From contig NC_092312.1 of NCBI RefSeq assembly GCF_036785885.1, positions 22,896,001 through 22,960,000 on the forward strand: 64,000 nt of DNA, given 5' to 3'. Below are positions 1-14,900 of this stretch, one piece after another. The notes under the pieces were generated by a model, which worked only from the letters and a program-made list of their open reading frames with translations, was not told the origin of the DNA and made no database searches. Both the position numbers and the translations under genes were made by a program. Position 1 is the stretch's first letter. Each line of letters begins with the position of its first letter. This DNA is from Coffea arabica (Eukaryota; Streptophyta; Magnoliopsida; Gentianales; Rubiaceae).

Positions 1-282
1 ATTTCGCATGGAAAATGCAATGATATTATTTTACATCCACCAGATGGTATTCTCCCATAGTTTTTTCTTGAGAGGTGGAAATACAAAATCAATGGCTTAC
101 AAATTTCTTTTTCTTGCTTGTACAAGTGTTGAATTAATGAAATGGATTGTGAGACTCTGTTAAACAACGTACTGCAGCAAACCAATCTTTTTGGATGGAC
201 GATGCTTTGAGTGAATTGAGATGAAAGGGTAGTCGCTTATTCTTGGTACTTCATCAATTGAAATGTATCCAGTAGTCTCCAC

Positions 283-3200
283 TCAATTTATTAGTTGCAG
301 TCGAATATTATCTTGCTCTAGCCAATCAATTTGTTGGTAAAGATGCTGGAAAGATTTTAGTTGTAGGATGGATGATTCATCTGTAGTTGGGGGTTGAGCT
401 GTGGGAGGCTGTGCAGTGCCATTGTCCACCAAGTATGGTACTATATACTTCTTCATGTCACCAAGAGAAATTTCCAGGTGACTCCCTGAAACATTCACAA
501 ACTTAACCTTTCCAGCTTCATCCAAGGTTCTCAAACCAATCCAGTCTTCTTTGTAGAGTGCTGTCTGCATATAAAAGCAAGTTTGGTTAGAATAGGTGAC
601 AATGACAAAGATGCATACTCATTCTCTCGGTGCTTTTCTTGAGGAAAGTTATAATGCAAAACCAAGAGAAGCAATAGAGCTTATGAGGGATAAAAATGAC
701 CTGCATATCTCTTTTATTGACAGACTTTATCACTCAAAAGTAGTGAACTCAACTCTTTTCTCTTTTGTATAACCTAGAAAGCAGAACTCTGGTGCTTTGT
801 AATTGGGAAAAAATGCATCAAGTCATGCTGAAAACCAATTTCTTTGTTTTGGATTCTCATTGTTGTAGAGAAAACAAGAAAAATGGTTGCATCGCCAAGC
901 ATAAGTTCGAAGTCAACCATGATATTGATATGGAGTAATTTATATCTAGATATTTTCCCGTAGAACTCCATCTTACTATGTGCCACTGAACTTGAGTAAT
1001 TATCTGGTAGAACTGTTGCCTGTTTTCAAGCAAACTCAGTACTGTATTGTTTCCTCTATGTAATGAATACATCCCAAGGGAAAAGGTCTGTACCTCGCAC
1101 CAGCCTAAGTACTTCCCCCATCATATCTAGGACAAGAAAATATCATCTCTACTGCAGTGAGGAATACTGGATTTAAGATATTAATTACCAGCTTTAGTTT
1201 TTCCTGATCTCAGCTCCTATGAACAAATAAGGTTCTCGTAACAGTAATAGCATATGCTTTTTATTTGTCGAAGAAGTAAACGTATCTCGCCAGGAGAAGT
1301 CAGAAAGAAATGTAGTTGTTGAAATAATTTTGAAAACTTAACATGTTACGAAAATCACCTCTTGTGCAGGCAAAACAGTGCACCAAGAACCATCTGGGTA
1401 GTATCCAAACAAAGAGGTTTCCTTTGGCACCAACACTTCATCTTGCTCAAACTAATGAGACATGAAAAATGAAGAAATAGAAGCAGGAGACTCTTCAGTG
1501 ACATCAGAAATTGGATGTTCAAGGTAGACTCAAACAAAAATGAAGCTTCCCCAACTTACCATGATAAGCACCAAATTCTCCAAGCTAGCAAATCTTTGCT
1601 TGTAAGTAGCATTCTTATGAAATTCATTATTGAGTTTGGGAAGAAACTTGCATCCTTTTCTGTAACCGTCAATATCCTGGAAAGGGGAAAAGTAGAGAAG
1701 AGAGATGGAACATATGATTTGGTGTCTACTTGGTATCATTTTACTGGAGATATTGTCAATATGAGAGAAGAAAAACCATGTCAATGCACGATGACTGTGT
1801 TTGTCTACACTTTATGTTAACACATACAAAGATAGCTAATGCAGCATTATCACATATCTTGAAATCTTAAGAGACAATTCTGATGTAACTTACAGTTGGG
1901 ATTTTTATGTAACCAGCTGGTGCTAGATGGTCCTGCAATTATGTCAAAGCTGACAATTCAAATGGTTGTAAGCTCCCAACAGAGAGAATAGAAATAAAGA
2001 AGGGAATAGAACATAGACAGAAATGGGAACCAACTATAATGTTTGTCAAAGGAATTTAAGGAACTGACAGAAACGAATGTCAATAAAATCATACTTAGCT
2101 AACAGGCTGACTATTTACCCTCTTAAATAGACATTTGCTAAAGAATATAAAATCAGCCCTTCTTAGAGAGCAAAACTTTTCGTATTTTCATTTCTAGAGG
2201 ACATCTATAAATCTAAAGTCGAACAATGCATGATAGAGAATTCAAACCTGGACATAATCACTGTACACAGCCAACTGGATTAGAAAATCAACAAGAACGC
2301 ATAGGATGCTGGACTGCAAAAACAGAAATTGGTCAAACCAAACTATTATCGCCTTTTTTAAGTTTTTGGGAAGAGAACTGTGCTAGAAAATCTGAATATG
2401 AATTTAATTTCCATGCATAAGTACATGTGCACTTTAACTTTGCTGTACGTTTCCAGATATCCATTGGATAAAAAACTTCATGACCCAGCAATTTACCAAA
2501 TCTTCATACATGAAGACAAGGTATCCAAATAAATTCTGATTGTGATTCACAATATGACTAAATTGTGTTTAATGAGGCATGCATAACTAATATGTGTTTG
2601 TAGTACCTATTTTTGTTTGAAGTTTTTATTTTATTCCTTCTGGGTATGTCAATGTTACTCATAATTTCTCCTTGAAATTGTTCCTTCTCAAAAGTTAACT
2701 GAGAGAATGCTAAAATCAGCATGATTGTTAAGTCTTTGTTCATCCATGTTCTTACACATAGTTGTTTTGCCTAAATGTCCTCATATCCTTCATTTTCTTC
2801 CTGATTTTTATGCTTTCTCAACTCCTCTCCTCATTCAGCACCTCATAAAGGTGAAACATTTTCTGTGTATTTGACAGAAGCTTTATGTAGATGCTCAACA
2901 AATGTGAGCAACCCAACAGGCGATGGTCATTAAAGATCATCAGTCACATGACCACATACAAAAGCCAAAAGCAATCTCAAGGCAAGTGAAATAATGCTGC
3001 ATAGCACTTGTAATTTGTCAAGCATGTTAAAAATGAATCTCAAAAAATTTCCTAATCAGAAGCAAGAGACCATGTAATACAAGTAGAAAAGTAATATACA
3101 CATACTCCACATAAAGGAACAGAAGCTATCCCAGCATGAGGACCTGCCAGAGATATTAAGTTCTTCACCTGTTTCAAATAACAAGAAGAAAGGCTTAAAA

Positions 3201-6200
3201 TTGATTTTTAATTTACAAATAGATATGAAGATAATGCCACAAAAAACAGCCAAAGTTCCCTCTGGATGCAAAAATCTTGTCTTGCATTTGATGCAGTAAC
3301 AACAGTCTCTAATTAAAGTCATGTTTCAGGTAGATCAACCTAGTTCCTGTAATAGGCAGGCTGTGTCCAAATCTTGACAAAATGATTGAAGTTTTACACT
3401 CCTCATTACTTTTCAATTATGTTTTCCCTATGCAAAAGCTTGAACCATGCATTCCCCACCACCCTTTCATTGGTAGCCCATGCAAGTGGAAAATTCTGAA
3501 AAAGGAGTTATAAATACCCAGTGATGTTATATCTGTGTAATGAACTAAACAAACGCTCCAAGTCCTGCAGAGATTTGGTAGGCCTCTCAGAGCAAAATTT
3601 TGTAATAGATAGGACTGAAGCAGGCAAAACTTTGATAATCAGAGAGCAGAAAACAAATTTTACTGTTAAATGTCTTGTATCTTTAGCCTGTCCTTTTTTT
3701 AAAAAAAATGCAAAAAGAACTTGATATCCTACTTCTGAAGTCTCCATTTGTTTATGCCAAAGGACATCTTTAGCCTCTCTAGATATATATAGACATCTTT
3801 AACCTCTCTCTCTCTCTCTCTCTATACACACGCACACACACACACACACACACACATATATAAAATGTTAAATAAATGTTAAGTTATACAAAAAGGTCCG
3901 GACATTCTACTCCTGAAATCTTCATTGAATTGTGAAAATGGTGCATTCTAAACATCACATAGTTCACTGTGATTACAAAAGGTTCACTTCAAAAAATCTT
4001 GTCTCCCTCCATTTTTGCCTTGTTAATAAATTTATCTAGATATTGTTCTGCAACTTCAGATAGTGTTTGATGTCCTAAAATTTTCAGGCTCCATGAAAAA
4101 CACTTAACTTTGTTCTGACAGCTGCTTTGATTTTCATTTCCTCAGCTGAAAATTTCTTCATAGTACATAGCCAAAGTGCAGAACACTGTAGTAACTACTC
4201 CTTTGTCATGATATTGCAGATGGTTGGAATCCAAATGTCGGTTTTCAACTTATAATATCTAGTCCTAACAGGTACTCAAAGACAAATGGTGCTCAACTAC
4301 TTGAAAAGATCAGATGTAAGCTTCTTGGTGAAACAAAATTGGAGAATAGCAGAATTTCCTAAGTGAAGAAGCCCTCCTGTGTGTCCAAAACTTGAGCTTA
4401 AGCTAAATTACTGCATATAAACATCCACCCATCATGTATGTGTGTGTCTGTGCACATATAAGGTTACCAGTTCTAAGCAAGCACATCTACTAAACCCTGA
4501 TAGAATAATTAGAAGAAAGGAGATGAGCTGGCTAAGGAGATAACTTTACCAGAACATAATCAATTTAGATATCGTTTCAAGATGAGGATTTCATGAGAAA
4601 CGCATCCATCAACGAATCAAACCTATTAATAACAAGGTAGTTTTATAGTTCTGAAAATTTCAGAATGATTCTTACAGGAGGTCCTTCATCACAGAATTCA
4701 ATGACCCCTCTGCCTACCATGTTTCCCTAGAAGGAGAAATGAGAAATGTCATTAACCATCATAATAAAGATGTGGGAAAATTAATCAACAAAATTTCACC
4801 AGATAATAAAATGTATTCTTATTAAGCTTGGATGTGTCGTTTCTTTTATCACTCATGACCTCTTTAATCTGATATGTTGAACGTAATTAATTTTTAAATT
4901 TTGAGGCTCAGACTTGAATTATTCAAACTATTAAAGCATAAAAGACAAGTCCATGAATTTGTCCGCTGGCATAAGATCATTAGGCACTTAATAGATGTCC
5001 ATTATTGTCTCCCTTGCTTTACTTTTGACAGGAAATCTAAAAGTCAATTAAGGAATCAAAAGGAGAACCCTGATATGATGAACTTTAGTAGGTAAAAATC
5101 ACTACAATAAAACGTTAAAGTAGCCAGGCGATTCTTATGGCCGTCAAATGGCAGCGGCAATGGAAAAAAAAAGCCATCCTCGCTAGTGTCATCATCGTCA
5201 TGGATAAGAGTAAAACCGATGCATGGTAGAAAACAAGGATACCAAGAAGAAAAAACTGCAGGGCAAGAATCAAAAAGGGGAAGTAAGATGTGGATGTACA
5301 AAACTAGTAGTAGTACTAATAATGCTAGGCCTTAGTAACTGTTTATCAAAAGTAAATCAGTTGTTAATTTGAAAATCAGGAGAAAACACTGGAGGAGGAG
5401 AGGGAAGAGCGGAGAAAGTTTGGGAAAAAAAGAACTTTTGTAGAGAAAGAAGAAAGAAGAAACCAACTTCTAAGGACATTTACAAATCGATTCCTCAGTT
5501 CGAGAACACCAATAAAGGCAACAATATTTCCATGATACCCAATAAAAATATCAATATTTGGGTGAATAATCTGAAACTATTATTGCTGAAGAATTTTCTG
5601 CCAGAAGACCTGGAATGTGTTTATGATGCAAAAACTCCAAATTGACAATGCCAGAGTAAAAATTTTATTTGCCACCAGACTAAGCATCTCTTACCTGGGA
5701 AAGTCCAACGATATTGTAACCATCCCTAAGCTCACTTATTTTCTTCACCTATAGTTTGAAGAAATCATGAACTTAGGAAAAGCCAATTGCCAGATCAAGG
5801 AAGCAAAAACTTTACTATGCCTTTAATACCTTCTCACAAGCAATGGATATCTGGAAATAGAATATCAAAAAGAAGGTTAATATAGAATTCTCTCATTTTT
5901 TACATGCATATACAAAAAACAGCTGTTCGGCTACTTATTGCTAGACCTGTTTAGGGAATGGCATAAACCAGGAATCCCACACTCCATTACCAATTTCACT
6001 GCACAAGTATAGAATTAAGAACTTGCATTCAGTAATCAGCATGAGCATGATAACCAAATAATTTAGCACATATATGTAGTTCAGGATTTCCACTCCAATT
6101 GTCTAAGACGAGTGTTATTCTGTTTATCAACACAGGAGTTACAAAATCATAGACAAGCGTCTAACACCTCTGCTACAGAGTAAGAACATTGCAACCAAAC

Positions 6201-8048
6201 TCATTTCAGTTTCTATTAAAAATTAGGAGAGCAATGACGCTATAATAGGCTATAATATCAGTCCGCCAAGCAGTTGTTTTGACAAGAATGTACAGTTTGA
6301 GAATTTGTCTGCCATTATCTCATAGACCAGCGATGATGTAATTTGGTCTCCATTGAGGGAATCTTACAGCTTTTTAAGCTCTCCAAGAAGAGATTACTGA
6401 GTTACATTTGGGGGTCTAGACTACCCAATAACAAAATGTGAAAGTTGCTTATTGTATTAGTGCAACCTTTTTCTGGATATATGGGTTTCTGATGACTGCA
6501 GAACAAGGAAAAAGAAACAGAAAATGCGAATATGGTGTAGAAATACTACAGATTAGGTGATGCTGGCTCTTTAAAGCTCACCCCTCAGATATTGAGAACT
6601 ATGGAAGGGCCATGCTTATTCTTTCTTCAATTATATATTGTAACCATAGGATAGGTAAAATACACATCCAACTGAAAGTTCCACAGAAAAGTGAATTTAT
6701 TAGGTGCTAGTGACTGATTAAACAAGGTATATGTTTTTTGTGATTCTACAACTTTAAAAGACTAAACTTGGATCTCAATTTTAAGTTCCAAGTTGTACTG
6801 TACAAAATGTTGGAATGACTCAAAATCAATCTGCTTTTGACATGCCTCTGATCTACCTTTGGTAACTATGTGTACTGGAATTGAGAGAAATACATGGAAC
6901 AAGACTAAGAGCAATTACAAGTCTGAAAACTTCACAAAAGTATAATGCGATAAGGACATACACACAATATCCTTGAGTTCCGGACCAATTAGCCAGAATT
7001 TCAGTGAAACGCTCTACCCCTTTATGACGGCATGCATCCGCAATTCCTGCGATTGTACACATAAACAAAGGTGAGCACAATTGAACTGGAGGTAAGATGT
7101 ATGAGCTTATGCCCAGGTCACAAATTAGTTTCAGAGGACAAATGCATGAAAATCAGAACTTTCTATCCAACGGAAGAGCAGGAATCCAAATGACCAGGAA
7201 GTGGCATACATATGCCAAACAGAATACTAAGAATTGATCATGTCTCGAAGCAGGATTCTGCTCTTCTCAATAGTTAATTAGTTAAACAACAATACAGATG
7301 CTCTGCTAAAATGCAGAGGAGATTCGGAGTTAAATAAATACGATTGCCTTCTTAATCCTTGTATTACAACTACGTACTATTCAGAACTACATATTTTACA
7401 AAAGGTAAGAGCTTTTCAAGTTAAGTTCCGTAACACCTACGTTTGTTTCAGTAGCACTGTATTTCTACACCTGAGCAAAAAGTTTCTAATGCGGAATTTG
7501 CCAATCAGAAAATGAAAATTAAGCAAGAAGAGCCCAGTAAATTCAGATTCACGAAACAAACTTTCATCCTGAAATATTCCACCGGTACTAAAAATGCAGC
7601 AGATACACAACCAAAACTTGCATCATAGAGCATAATTATATAAAGTAAAGACTAGGTGGTTCTAAAGCCTAAATACAAGAAGTTGTTGTCAACACAAAGA
7701 AGATGAAAAGATTAACTGAAAAAAAAAGTAAATAAATTACACACAAAATCATATATGACCAAAAAAAAGCAGCTCAAAAGCTCCTCCCACTTAATCAAGC
7801 TTCATAGCAGAAAAGACGGGAAAAAATCTTATGGCTGAATAATCAATATAGCTAAAAAAAAAAGAGACAAATATAGCTAATAGTTAGCCAACTCCTGAAA
7901 ATACGGCATATTGAAACATTTCATAGATGATATCAAGTAAAGAATTACCATGAAAGACAACAAAAGGGATGCAATATGGGGTCGTTGGCATCAAAGTCAA
8001 AGTGACAAAGAACATGCAGACGACAGAAAATGATGAACTTAGAGCCAT
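283..8048 (-). CDS. Palmitoyl-protein thioesterase (PPT1 family), 12 exons
   Basis: Enzyme of the PPT1 family, which removes palmitate from S-acylated proteins, usually in the lysosome/vacuole. I joined exons 8048-7949, 7046-6962, 5998-5947, 5850-5830, 5748-5695, 4726-4676, 3168-3106, 2313-2248, 1932-1894, 1676-1560, 1451-1359 and 564-283. All borders are GT..AG, and the 1023 nt give 340 aa in one frame. Residues 1 to about 25 form a hydrophobic signal peptide, followed by IPFVVFHG. The nucleophile elbow GLSQGN puts Ser103 next to an exon border. From family alignment by eye, Asp220 (FEQDEVLVP) and His276 (SGSHLEIS) complete the triad. The motifs GNGVWDSW and AGPHAG also match the family. The start is the ATG opening the signal peptide. 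Exon 4 is only 21 nt. Introns are long and AT-rich. The gene looks intact; it lies head-to-head with the gene starting near 10240. Confidence 0.93.
3804..3862. repeat. Compound microsatellite (CT)n-(CA)n-(TA)n
   Basis: A run of CT units passes into CA units and then a short TA tract. It lies in an intron of the thioesterase gene and is likely length-polymorphic. Confidence 0.95.
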
Positions 8049-10239
8049 TGATTTCGCAGGAACAAAATTTGAACGTCCTAGTGGATAATGGCAGTGGCAC
8101 TAAAGTTTCAGCACCGCTTTTACGAGTCAACCAAATAGTTTTTTCAAAGCGTCCCAAGAGAATAGAAGGTGTAGAACTGTAGATGGATGGCCTTTCTCAG
8201 TGCAGGCATGTGAGCCAACTGCCCAAGAAAGGTAGCAGAAACGTGTAAAGAAAAAAGAGAGGCAGAGAAAATTGATTGGTTGGTGAAGCATAGTTAAGGC
8301 CTTCGCCCTTCGCCTTGGAGGAGCCAACGAACATTCAAGTTCAGCAACAACAACGGCATGGGAAATTATGATGGTGTACGTCACATAGTAGGCCAGGGCT
8401 TTTCGGTTCATTTATAGTTGACATTTTGTTATTTTTGTCTAGATCCAGGTGCTAAGACAATAGTGAGTCAGACAGAAACAGCGCACTATTATGATCTCTG
8501 TGTGTGTGAAGTGTGAACAACAACAAAAATAGGAGATAAACAGTTGAATTTTAAGGAAAGGATCCATTAAATTGCAATTTCACATAAATTTTCATTTTTA
8601 AATTTGTTTAGATTTTCCTTGATTTTAGTGAAACGTGTTAGCTCTAAATCTGTCCCATGAGGATATGCATGAAACAGAAGATAAAAAGAAGGTAGGATGA
8701 GGTGCCACGACTCCAAGTTGCCATCAAGCTTTGTTATGGGGCAAGCCCACAAACGTAAGCTTCCTGCAGCTTTCTATTTTCTCCAACAAACCAACCATGC
8801 AAATGTAGGACTAGGACAGATCTGGAGCTTTTGTTTTTTTTTTCTTCATATGTTGTTCCAAGGTTTCACGTCTCTGTTTTTTTTTTTTTTTTTTATACGA
8901 TTAAGGGTTTGGAACTGTACCTTCATTGATGAATTTTAAACTACATTTGGTTCAAGAAACAAATGAAGAAGAAGAAAATCCAAAAATTGTGTCGTAGCAT
9001 CCCTTTAGTCTAGTAAGATCTGTATATCTATTAACCCTTAATACAAAACCTCTCTAGACTCCTCCTCCCCAATAGTTTAGGATAGATAGGTTATATAATA
9101 GTTACCGTTTCCGAAAAAAAAAAGAAAAAAAAATACAAGAAAATAGGATATTTGCCCCCATTTGTGATTGGTATGAACTATGAAGACTAACAAAAGTCTT
9201 GTAAGAAGTGAATAAGGCAGAAGAATAAGAAGATTGAGAAGATAATATAGGAGAAATATCTATCCATCTATCTATCTAAAATTTTGAATTGATTTTGCAC
9301 TTTTAACTTGTTTATTTATTATTGAGATAGTTGTGTCAAGATCAATTCTATTAGCAAGTTCATCACTCATGTCCAACCAGAGCTTGGTGAAGTAAATGGT
9401 GTCCTTTTCTTTCTTTTTCTTCAATTGTGATGATCATTACGGTCCAAATACTTGCACATCTTTCAATCAAGATGCATAAATAAGCAATCATGTTGTCGTT
9501 TTGATTATGGCATCTTCCAAAATTTGTTATCTTTTAATTGTGCTCAAACTCTATCATTGATATCGTAAGTATTGGATGATTCTTTTTTTTTTTTTTGGGG
9601 TTATTGGATCTTAGTTGGGCACAAACAATAAACTTCAGGTGCATTACTTTTAGTTTAGAGAAGGACCACAGCTAGGAATAATTGCAAAAGTATATATTTT
9701 TTTTATGCTTTTATTTTGCTTTGAGTTTTTTACCGTTTGATTTTCCTTAATATTTATTTCTATTTTTGCCTCAATTTTAACTGGATAAATTTTGGGACTG
9801 CAAATGTAACTTTGGACAATGACATTTAGACAAAAAAAAATCAGTCACACAAATAGCTTGTGTTGAATGTGCAATTTTTGAATAAGATTATGCAGTTTCA
9901 TGCTAAGTTTTAAATAAAAGTTAGAGGGAAAAATGTAACTTTTTTTGATGTAAATTTAATACGAGGTAAGTTTTTTGCTGTCTTTAATTCTCTACTCGAA
10001 GGGGTTTAATCAGATATTTTAGAAATTGGGGGATTCCATTGTGATTTAGTTATCCCTGAGGGATGTGATTGTAAATCCAAAGAACACTATATGGAAAAAG
10101 GAAATATAAAGGAAAGTGGAAGTCGGCAAAATTAAGGTACTAGCGTCCAGTTGCCTACAGCTCGACCAATTGACATCGGGGACACCAGAACCATCGTCCA
10201 AACAACACCACAATTACCTCTGCCTCACGCTTTCATTAT
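8049..10239. other. Intergenic region between divergent genes
   Basis: This holds the 5' leader and promoter of the minus-strand thioesterase gene (near 8050-8420) and the upstream region of the plus-strand gene that starts about 10240. I see A/T runs (T runs at 8877-8894 and 9583-9596) but no convincing coding sequence. The ORFs of 60-94 codons here lack exon signals or family resemblance. Confidence 0.6.
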
Positions 10240-10389
10240 TCTCTCTCCTACTAAAAATTTCTAAATCTCCCCCAACAAAAAGGAGAGAGAGAGAGAGAGA
10301 GGATCTTTCAGTCCCATGACTCCATAACCACTATTCACTTGCTCAAGCTAGTTTTGCCGGTGGTGAATTCTCATATAGTCTCAACGCAG
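10240..10389 (+). other. Probable 5' UTR exon of the 485-aa protein gene
   Basis: A leader-like, C/T-rich stretch contains a (GA)n tract at 10282-10301. It ends in a good donor (AACGCAG|GTATCAG at 10389/10390). The matching acceptor (TGCTGTAG) is at 11920, just before the coding start, which implies a 1.5-kb leader intron. The transcription start is not known; the left edge is a guess. Confidence 0.5.
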
Positions 10390-11977
10390 GTATCAGTAAT
10401 TCAATTTTCTTGAAGTTCCTTTTGTTGGTTTTTTAGATTTCAGGTTATGTGAAATTTCCAGTTGAGTGTCGTGGAAACTTGATTTGTGTTCGAAAATATT
10501 TCTGGGATGGTTGTGGGGTCAGAATTCATTGGTTCTGCTCTGGAGGGTTTTGACGTGGGAGATTTGGTTACTAATTGCTCAAGAATGTTGACAGTTGAGT
10601 AAAGATTCAATTTTTTTCTTATTCTATTTTTGTGGTTTTGGGATTTTGGGGTTTATGCTATTTGATTCGTTTTGCTCTGACTGTATCCCCTGCTGCCAAT
10701 ACCCCTGCCAGGACAAATTAATTCTTGAATTTTGGGCAGGTAAAGATTTCTTGGATTTTAATGCTTGCTTCCCTTGACTGGAAAAGAACTTAGAAAATGA
10801 AAAAAATATAAAAAAGAAGAAAAGGATTTTCATGCCAGTGAGGGCTCAGAAGGCTTGGTAGTTCGTTCAATTAAAGGATTGCTGTTCAAGTAATTAGAGT
10901 CAACATGTTGTTATAAAGTTGCTTAATTTATCTAATTTATCATTTCTTTTGCTGTGTATTTTATTATTCTACACAGTAAAGACTGGTGTTTAGTTTAGAT
11001 GAGACTTTAGCTTATCTTGTGTAGGTGAGTTACCAGTACAGTGTTCCTCTTGCCTGTTATTCTTTTGATTTTATGAGGACATTGCTGTTGACAATACTTT
11101 GTGGTATGACATTTTGTGGGAAGTTGAAAGGCTGAGGCCTTGTGTAGTTTTCTGCATTCTGTGGATATGCAACAATCTTTTGGATTGCAACCGGTAGATC
11201 TTGAGTTCGTGTTTGGTTTTGGTTTAGTTTTAAAATAGTTTGGTTTTGGATTATTAGGGTGCCTCTTTCTGAATTTTTTAGCCATGAGTGGATTGAAGTA
11301 TAAGGAACTCTATATCTGTAGTTGTTTGCCTAGCCATTGATGATGATTAACTGAGGTATTTGTTGTAGAGCTAATTTCATAAGATATAAGTACTATTTCT
11401 AGCAAATGGCACCTAAAAAGGCATGATCAATCTGTTGCCAGCCATGTAGTGAGAATTTGATAATTCCACAAACACCCCAATGTTTTATATGCAGTTTTAA
11501 AATGTTCAATCTTTTATTCTCATTATTCCTAATTTACTTACAAATGAACTTTTTCTGGACGCATTACTGGAGAGAACTATTTGTTTGCTTAAGTAAGTTA
11601 GATTCTTGGCATCATTTTGTCTCACTGTTTAGGTGCTTAAAAATATTTAGAACAGTGGGCATTCTTCTTCTTCTTCCTCTTCCTTCTTCTGCTTCTTTTC
11701 TTCTTTTATTTTATTTATGTAATTATTATTTATTTTTTGCATGATTTTCAAATAACTGGTTTCGTTTAGGAGTCATGGGGGTGTATAGTGATGTTTTAAC
11801 TGGCCGGCGTTTTACACATACTAGTTCAACATATACAAAAGTTTTTACACTTTAATCAAAAGTTGTTTCTGTCCTTGCTCGCCTGATAAGTCTATTTTGA
11901 ATAATTTGATTGTGCTGTAGGTGATCTGAGTGAATTGTTTAGTGATAATCTGGAAGGCACCCTGATTGTGTTGTATA

Positions 11978-11998
11978 ATGCCATGGGTCCAGAGTTAG
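11978..11998 (+). promoter_or_regulatory. Out-of-frame upstream ATG overlapping the main start
   Basis: An ATG at 11978 lies 5 nt before the main ATG (11983) in another frame. It opens a six-codon reading frame that stops at TAG (11996-11998), inside the main CDS. The main ATG has the better context (GCCATGG). Confidence 0.6.
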
Positions 11999-14900
11999 AG
12001 CTCAAGGCAAGATCATATGGTGTTACACCCTCATGGGGGAAGGAGAATCGAGTGCTTTCTATAGATTCTAAAGATGAGTACGTGAAGTCTGAAAGCAACT
12101 GTGATGACTGTGCCTTGGAAATGAGTAACTGTAATAAGGATGTGGAAGTTAACATCACAGGACTTGCAACTTCTGATGGCAATGGGCTGGTTGAAGCTGA
12201 AGGCCAAGATGCAACAGACAGTTTCAGTTCGAGTTCTTTTGATGACACAGATTCTGACTCTGAAGCTGCTGTAGACACTAGTGATGCTGAAGTAGGATCA
12301 GGCTTACATGGTTACAGTTCCTCCTCCCTGGCAGTTGATCGACTAAATGACATATTCCGGACGAGGTATTAGTCATTTGTAGAGCTTTCCTGTCTTTTAT
12401 GTTGCGGATGATTGATACTAAGAAAATCAAAGTCTTGCTTCAAGAAGCTAAATTCATAGAAATCTCTTTTTTGGCTGTAAAATCTAACAATAATGTAATT
12501 AGTTGTTTAGAATTCATTAACATAGTTCAGTGACTAGATGCAAGTAAAGTTATATTACTCATTTGAATGTCTCCATCTTCATTCTATGTGTCCATAGAAA
12601 ATACCATCAGAAAGGCATCCAGTGCATATGATGGGGCTTGTGTTGGTTTTGGAGGTAGGATGGAATTGTAGGGTATCAGTTGATGCTTGGGTGGACTATA
12701 AACTCAATCTTGTCCATCCCCTTTCCCTTTGCCAACTTATTTATGAGATACTTTTCATGATAGTAGTTTGATGAGCTGAAATGTGAAACCATTTGTCTCT
12801 GTCTCTCTGTCTGAAAAATAAATTTTAATTACAGAAAAAAAAATAGTGGACAGATTGTTTTACAACTATGCATTAATTCCTTGCCTGCTTTGTCCCTCTC
12901 ATCTTAGTGTGAAGAATAAGACTTTGCTCATTCATTGTATTGTTTCACAATTGCACTGCACACCTACTGGGTACTCGTTCCATATGTATTCTTATTCAGT
13001 TTTTGCATGTTAATGATCTTCCAGGAAGAAAAGATTGACATCACACTGGAGGACATTTATACAACCCCTTATGTGGCGATGTAAATGGGTTGAATTACAA
13101 GTCAAGAAGTTAAGATCTCAAGCTCTAAAGTATGACAGGGAAGTTGTTAATCATGATCAAAGAAAGCATTATCTATTGGAGAATTTGCCATTGGAAGGTT
13201 GTGGTGTAAAGTCACCCCCGTGTTCTACTGATGGTCCAACAGATAAAGTTATGAGGAGAAAGAAAAGAAGAAGGCTTGAAGACACAACGGATGTAACATC
13301 ATATATGTCACATCATAATCTGTTTTCTTATTTTGGTACTAATGTTTACCTGTTTTATTGAATTGATATGAATTTTTACTGCTATTTGTGTCTGTTGGCC
13401 ATGAACTTGTCAATTGTTATTTCACAGAAAATAGGATTCACACTGCTGATGGTGCTCGTGTGGATGAAGATTGGGCCAGTCGAGGTAAGACTTGACTTGT
13501 TTACAGTGTCCTCTACTGATGAGTGTGTGCTTTGACTCACGTCAGATGAATGATTAGCCAAAACACTGAGTATTCTTGTTAAGGTCATCATTTATGTTTT
13601 CAAATGTTTTAAGTTTTTTACTTTTCCTCCATACTGTCATAAGATAAGATCACTTTGGCTTGTTTATCCCAAATGTTTCTCTTGTGAGTTTTTTCTCAAG
13701 CCTAGTCTGCTGACTTGTTATCCTGGACGGCTTTACTGGAATAATCAACTGGTGTGCCAGAATTTATCCGCATGATTGCTTATTTCTTGGCTACAATTTT
13801 TCTCCTTTTACTTTTTCAATCAGTTTGTCAACCTATTGCATCCAATGTAGCTGTGCTCAAGTGATGTATTGTATCTCTGTAATGGAACTAAACTAAAGTA
13901 CTCTTGCTTGCAAATGAATTAGTAAACAAAAAATTCCTTGAGCCATTACTTAATAGATCATTGGATAACTCAAAATTTTACATTCACAAACAAAGTCTTA
14001 GTTTTGCTACGGGAATTTTAGGTGAAAGATTTCCAATCATCAGTGTAAAATTAGTAATGTATGATCCATGAATATCAGTTTGGTAGTTTTCCAAGTTTTT
14101 AACTCAGTTTTGTTGGTAGTTAACTCTGCAGATAAGATCAGTGGCAATGATGAATCTAAAGTCAGTGATGAAAGGTTGTGGCTTGAATTGGGGTTTGGTG
14201 ATAATTCTTCAGAGGAATTATTGAGGAAGATCTGGCTTTTAGAGTCACAACTTAGCAAGCTGAAGTTTAGACTTGACAAGGTAATGAATGAAAATGCTGC
14301 AAAGTTTTCTTCTGCGGATAACTTGGGCTTGGTTGTACCATCTAATTTGACCAGCTCTGCTCGATCTCTTGCTTCTACTCCAAATAATGGGGGCAGAATG
14401 CCAGTAGGATCTTCTAATATTGCATCTCAGCTTTTGTCACCCTATAATATGGGTAATGTGATTATGCCTGAAGGTGCAATCTCAAGTCTTGGAGAAGTGT
14501 CCTATATCCCTGATGTAACTGAAGGCATGGATCAGTCTCATCTCGGGTGTGCATTTATAAAGGTATTTATCTCATCTTAGGTGTACAAGCAATTTTTGTC
14601 TTACCTTTTAAGCTGTTATTCATTTTCAGGATGCTTTTAGGGGTCAACTTTTTGTCGTAAAAGAATTTGACTCATTCTGTTAAAAGAATATTGGTGGGCA
14701 TAAAATTACTCCTGGCCAAATTACTTCACATTTATTAGTACTTTGGTGACTTTAATTCTACAGATCGTGCATTTTTGAGTTAATGCCTCTGCTCATTTTA
14801 CTGTTTCTTTCTTTGCAATATAGTATGTGGCTTGTTTTTCTTGATTTCCCCCTACAGATGCATGGGCACTATTCTTGTAATTCCCCTTTTTGAAGTGCTG

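Noticed and set aside
11935-11982. Longer start of the 485-aa protein from 11935
   Set aside because: The first codon there is TTG. The first in-frame ATG is 11983, with good context and a family-like MGPELE start.
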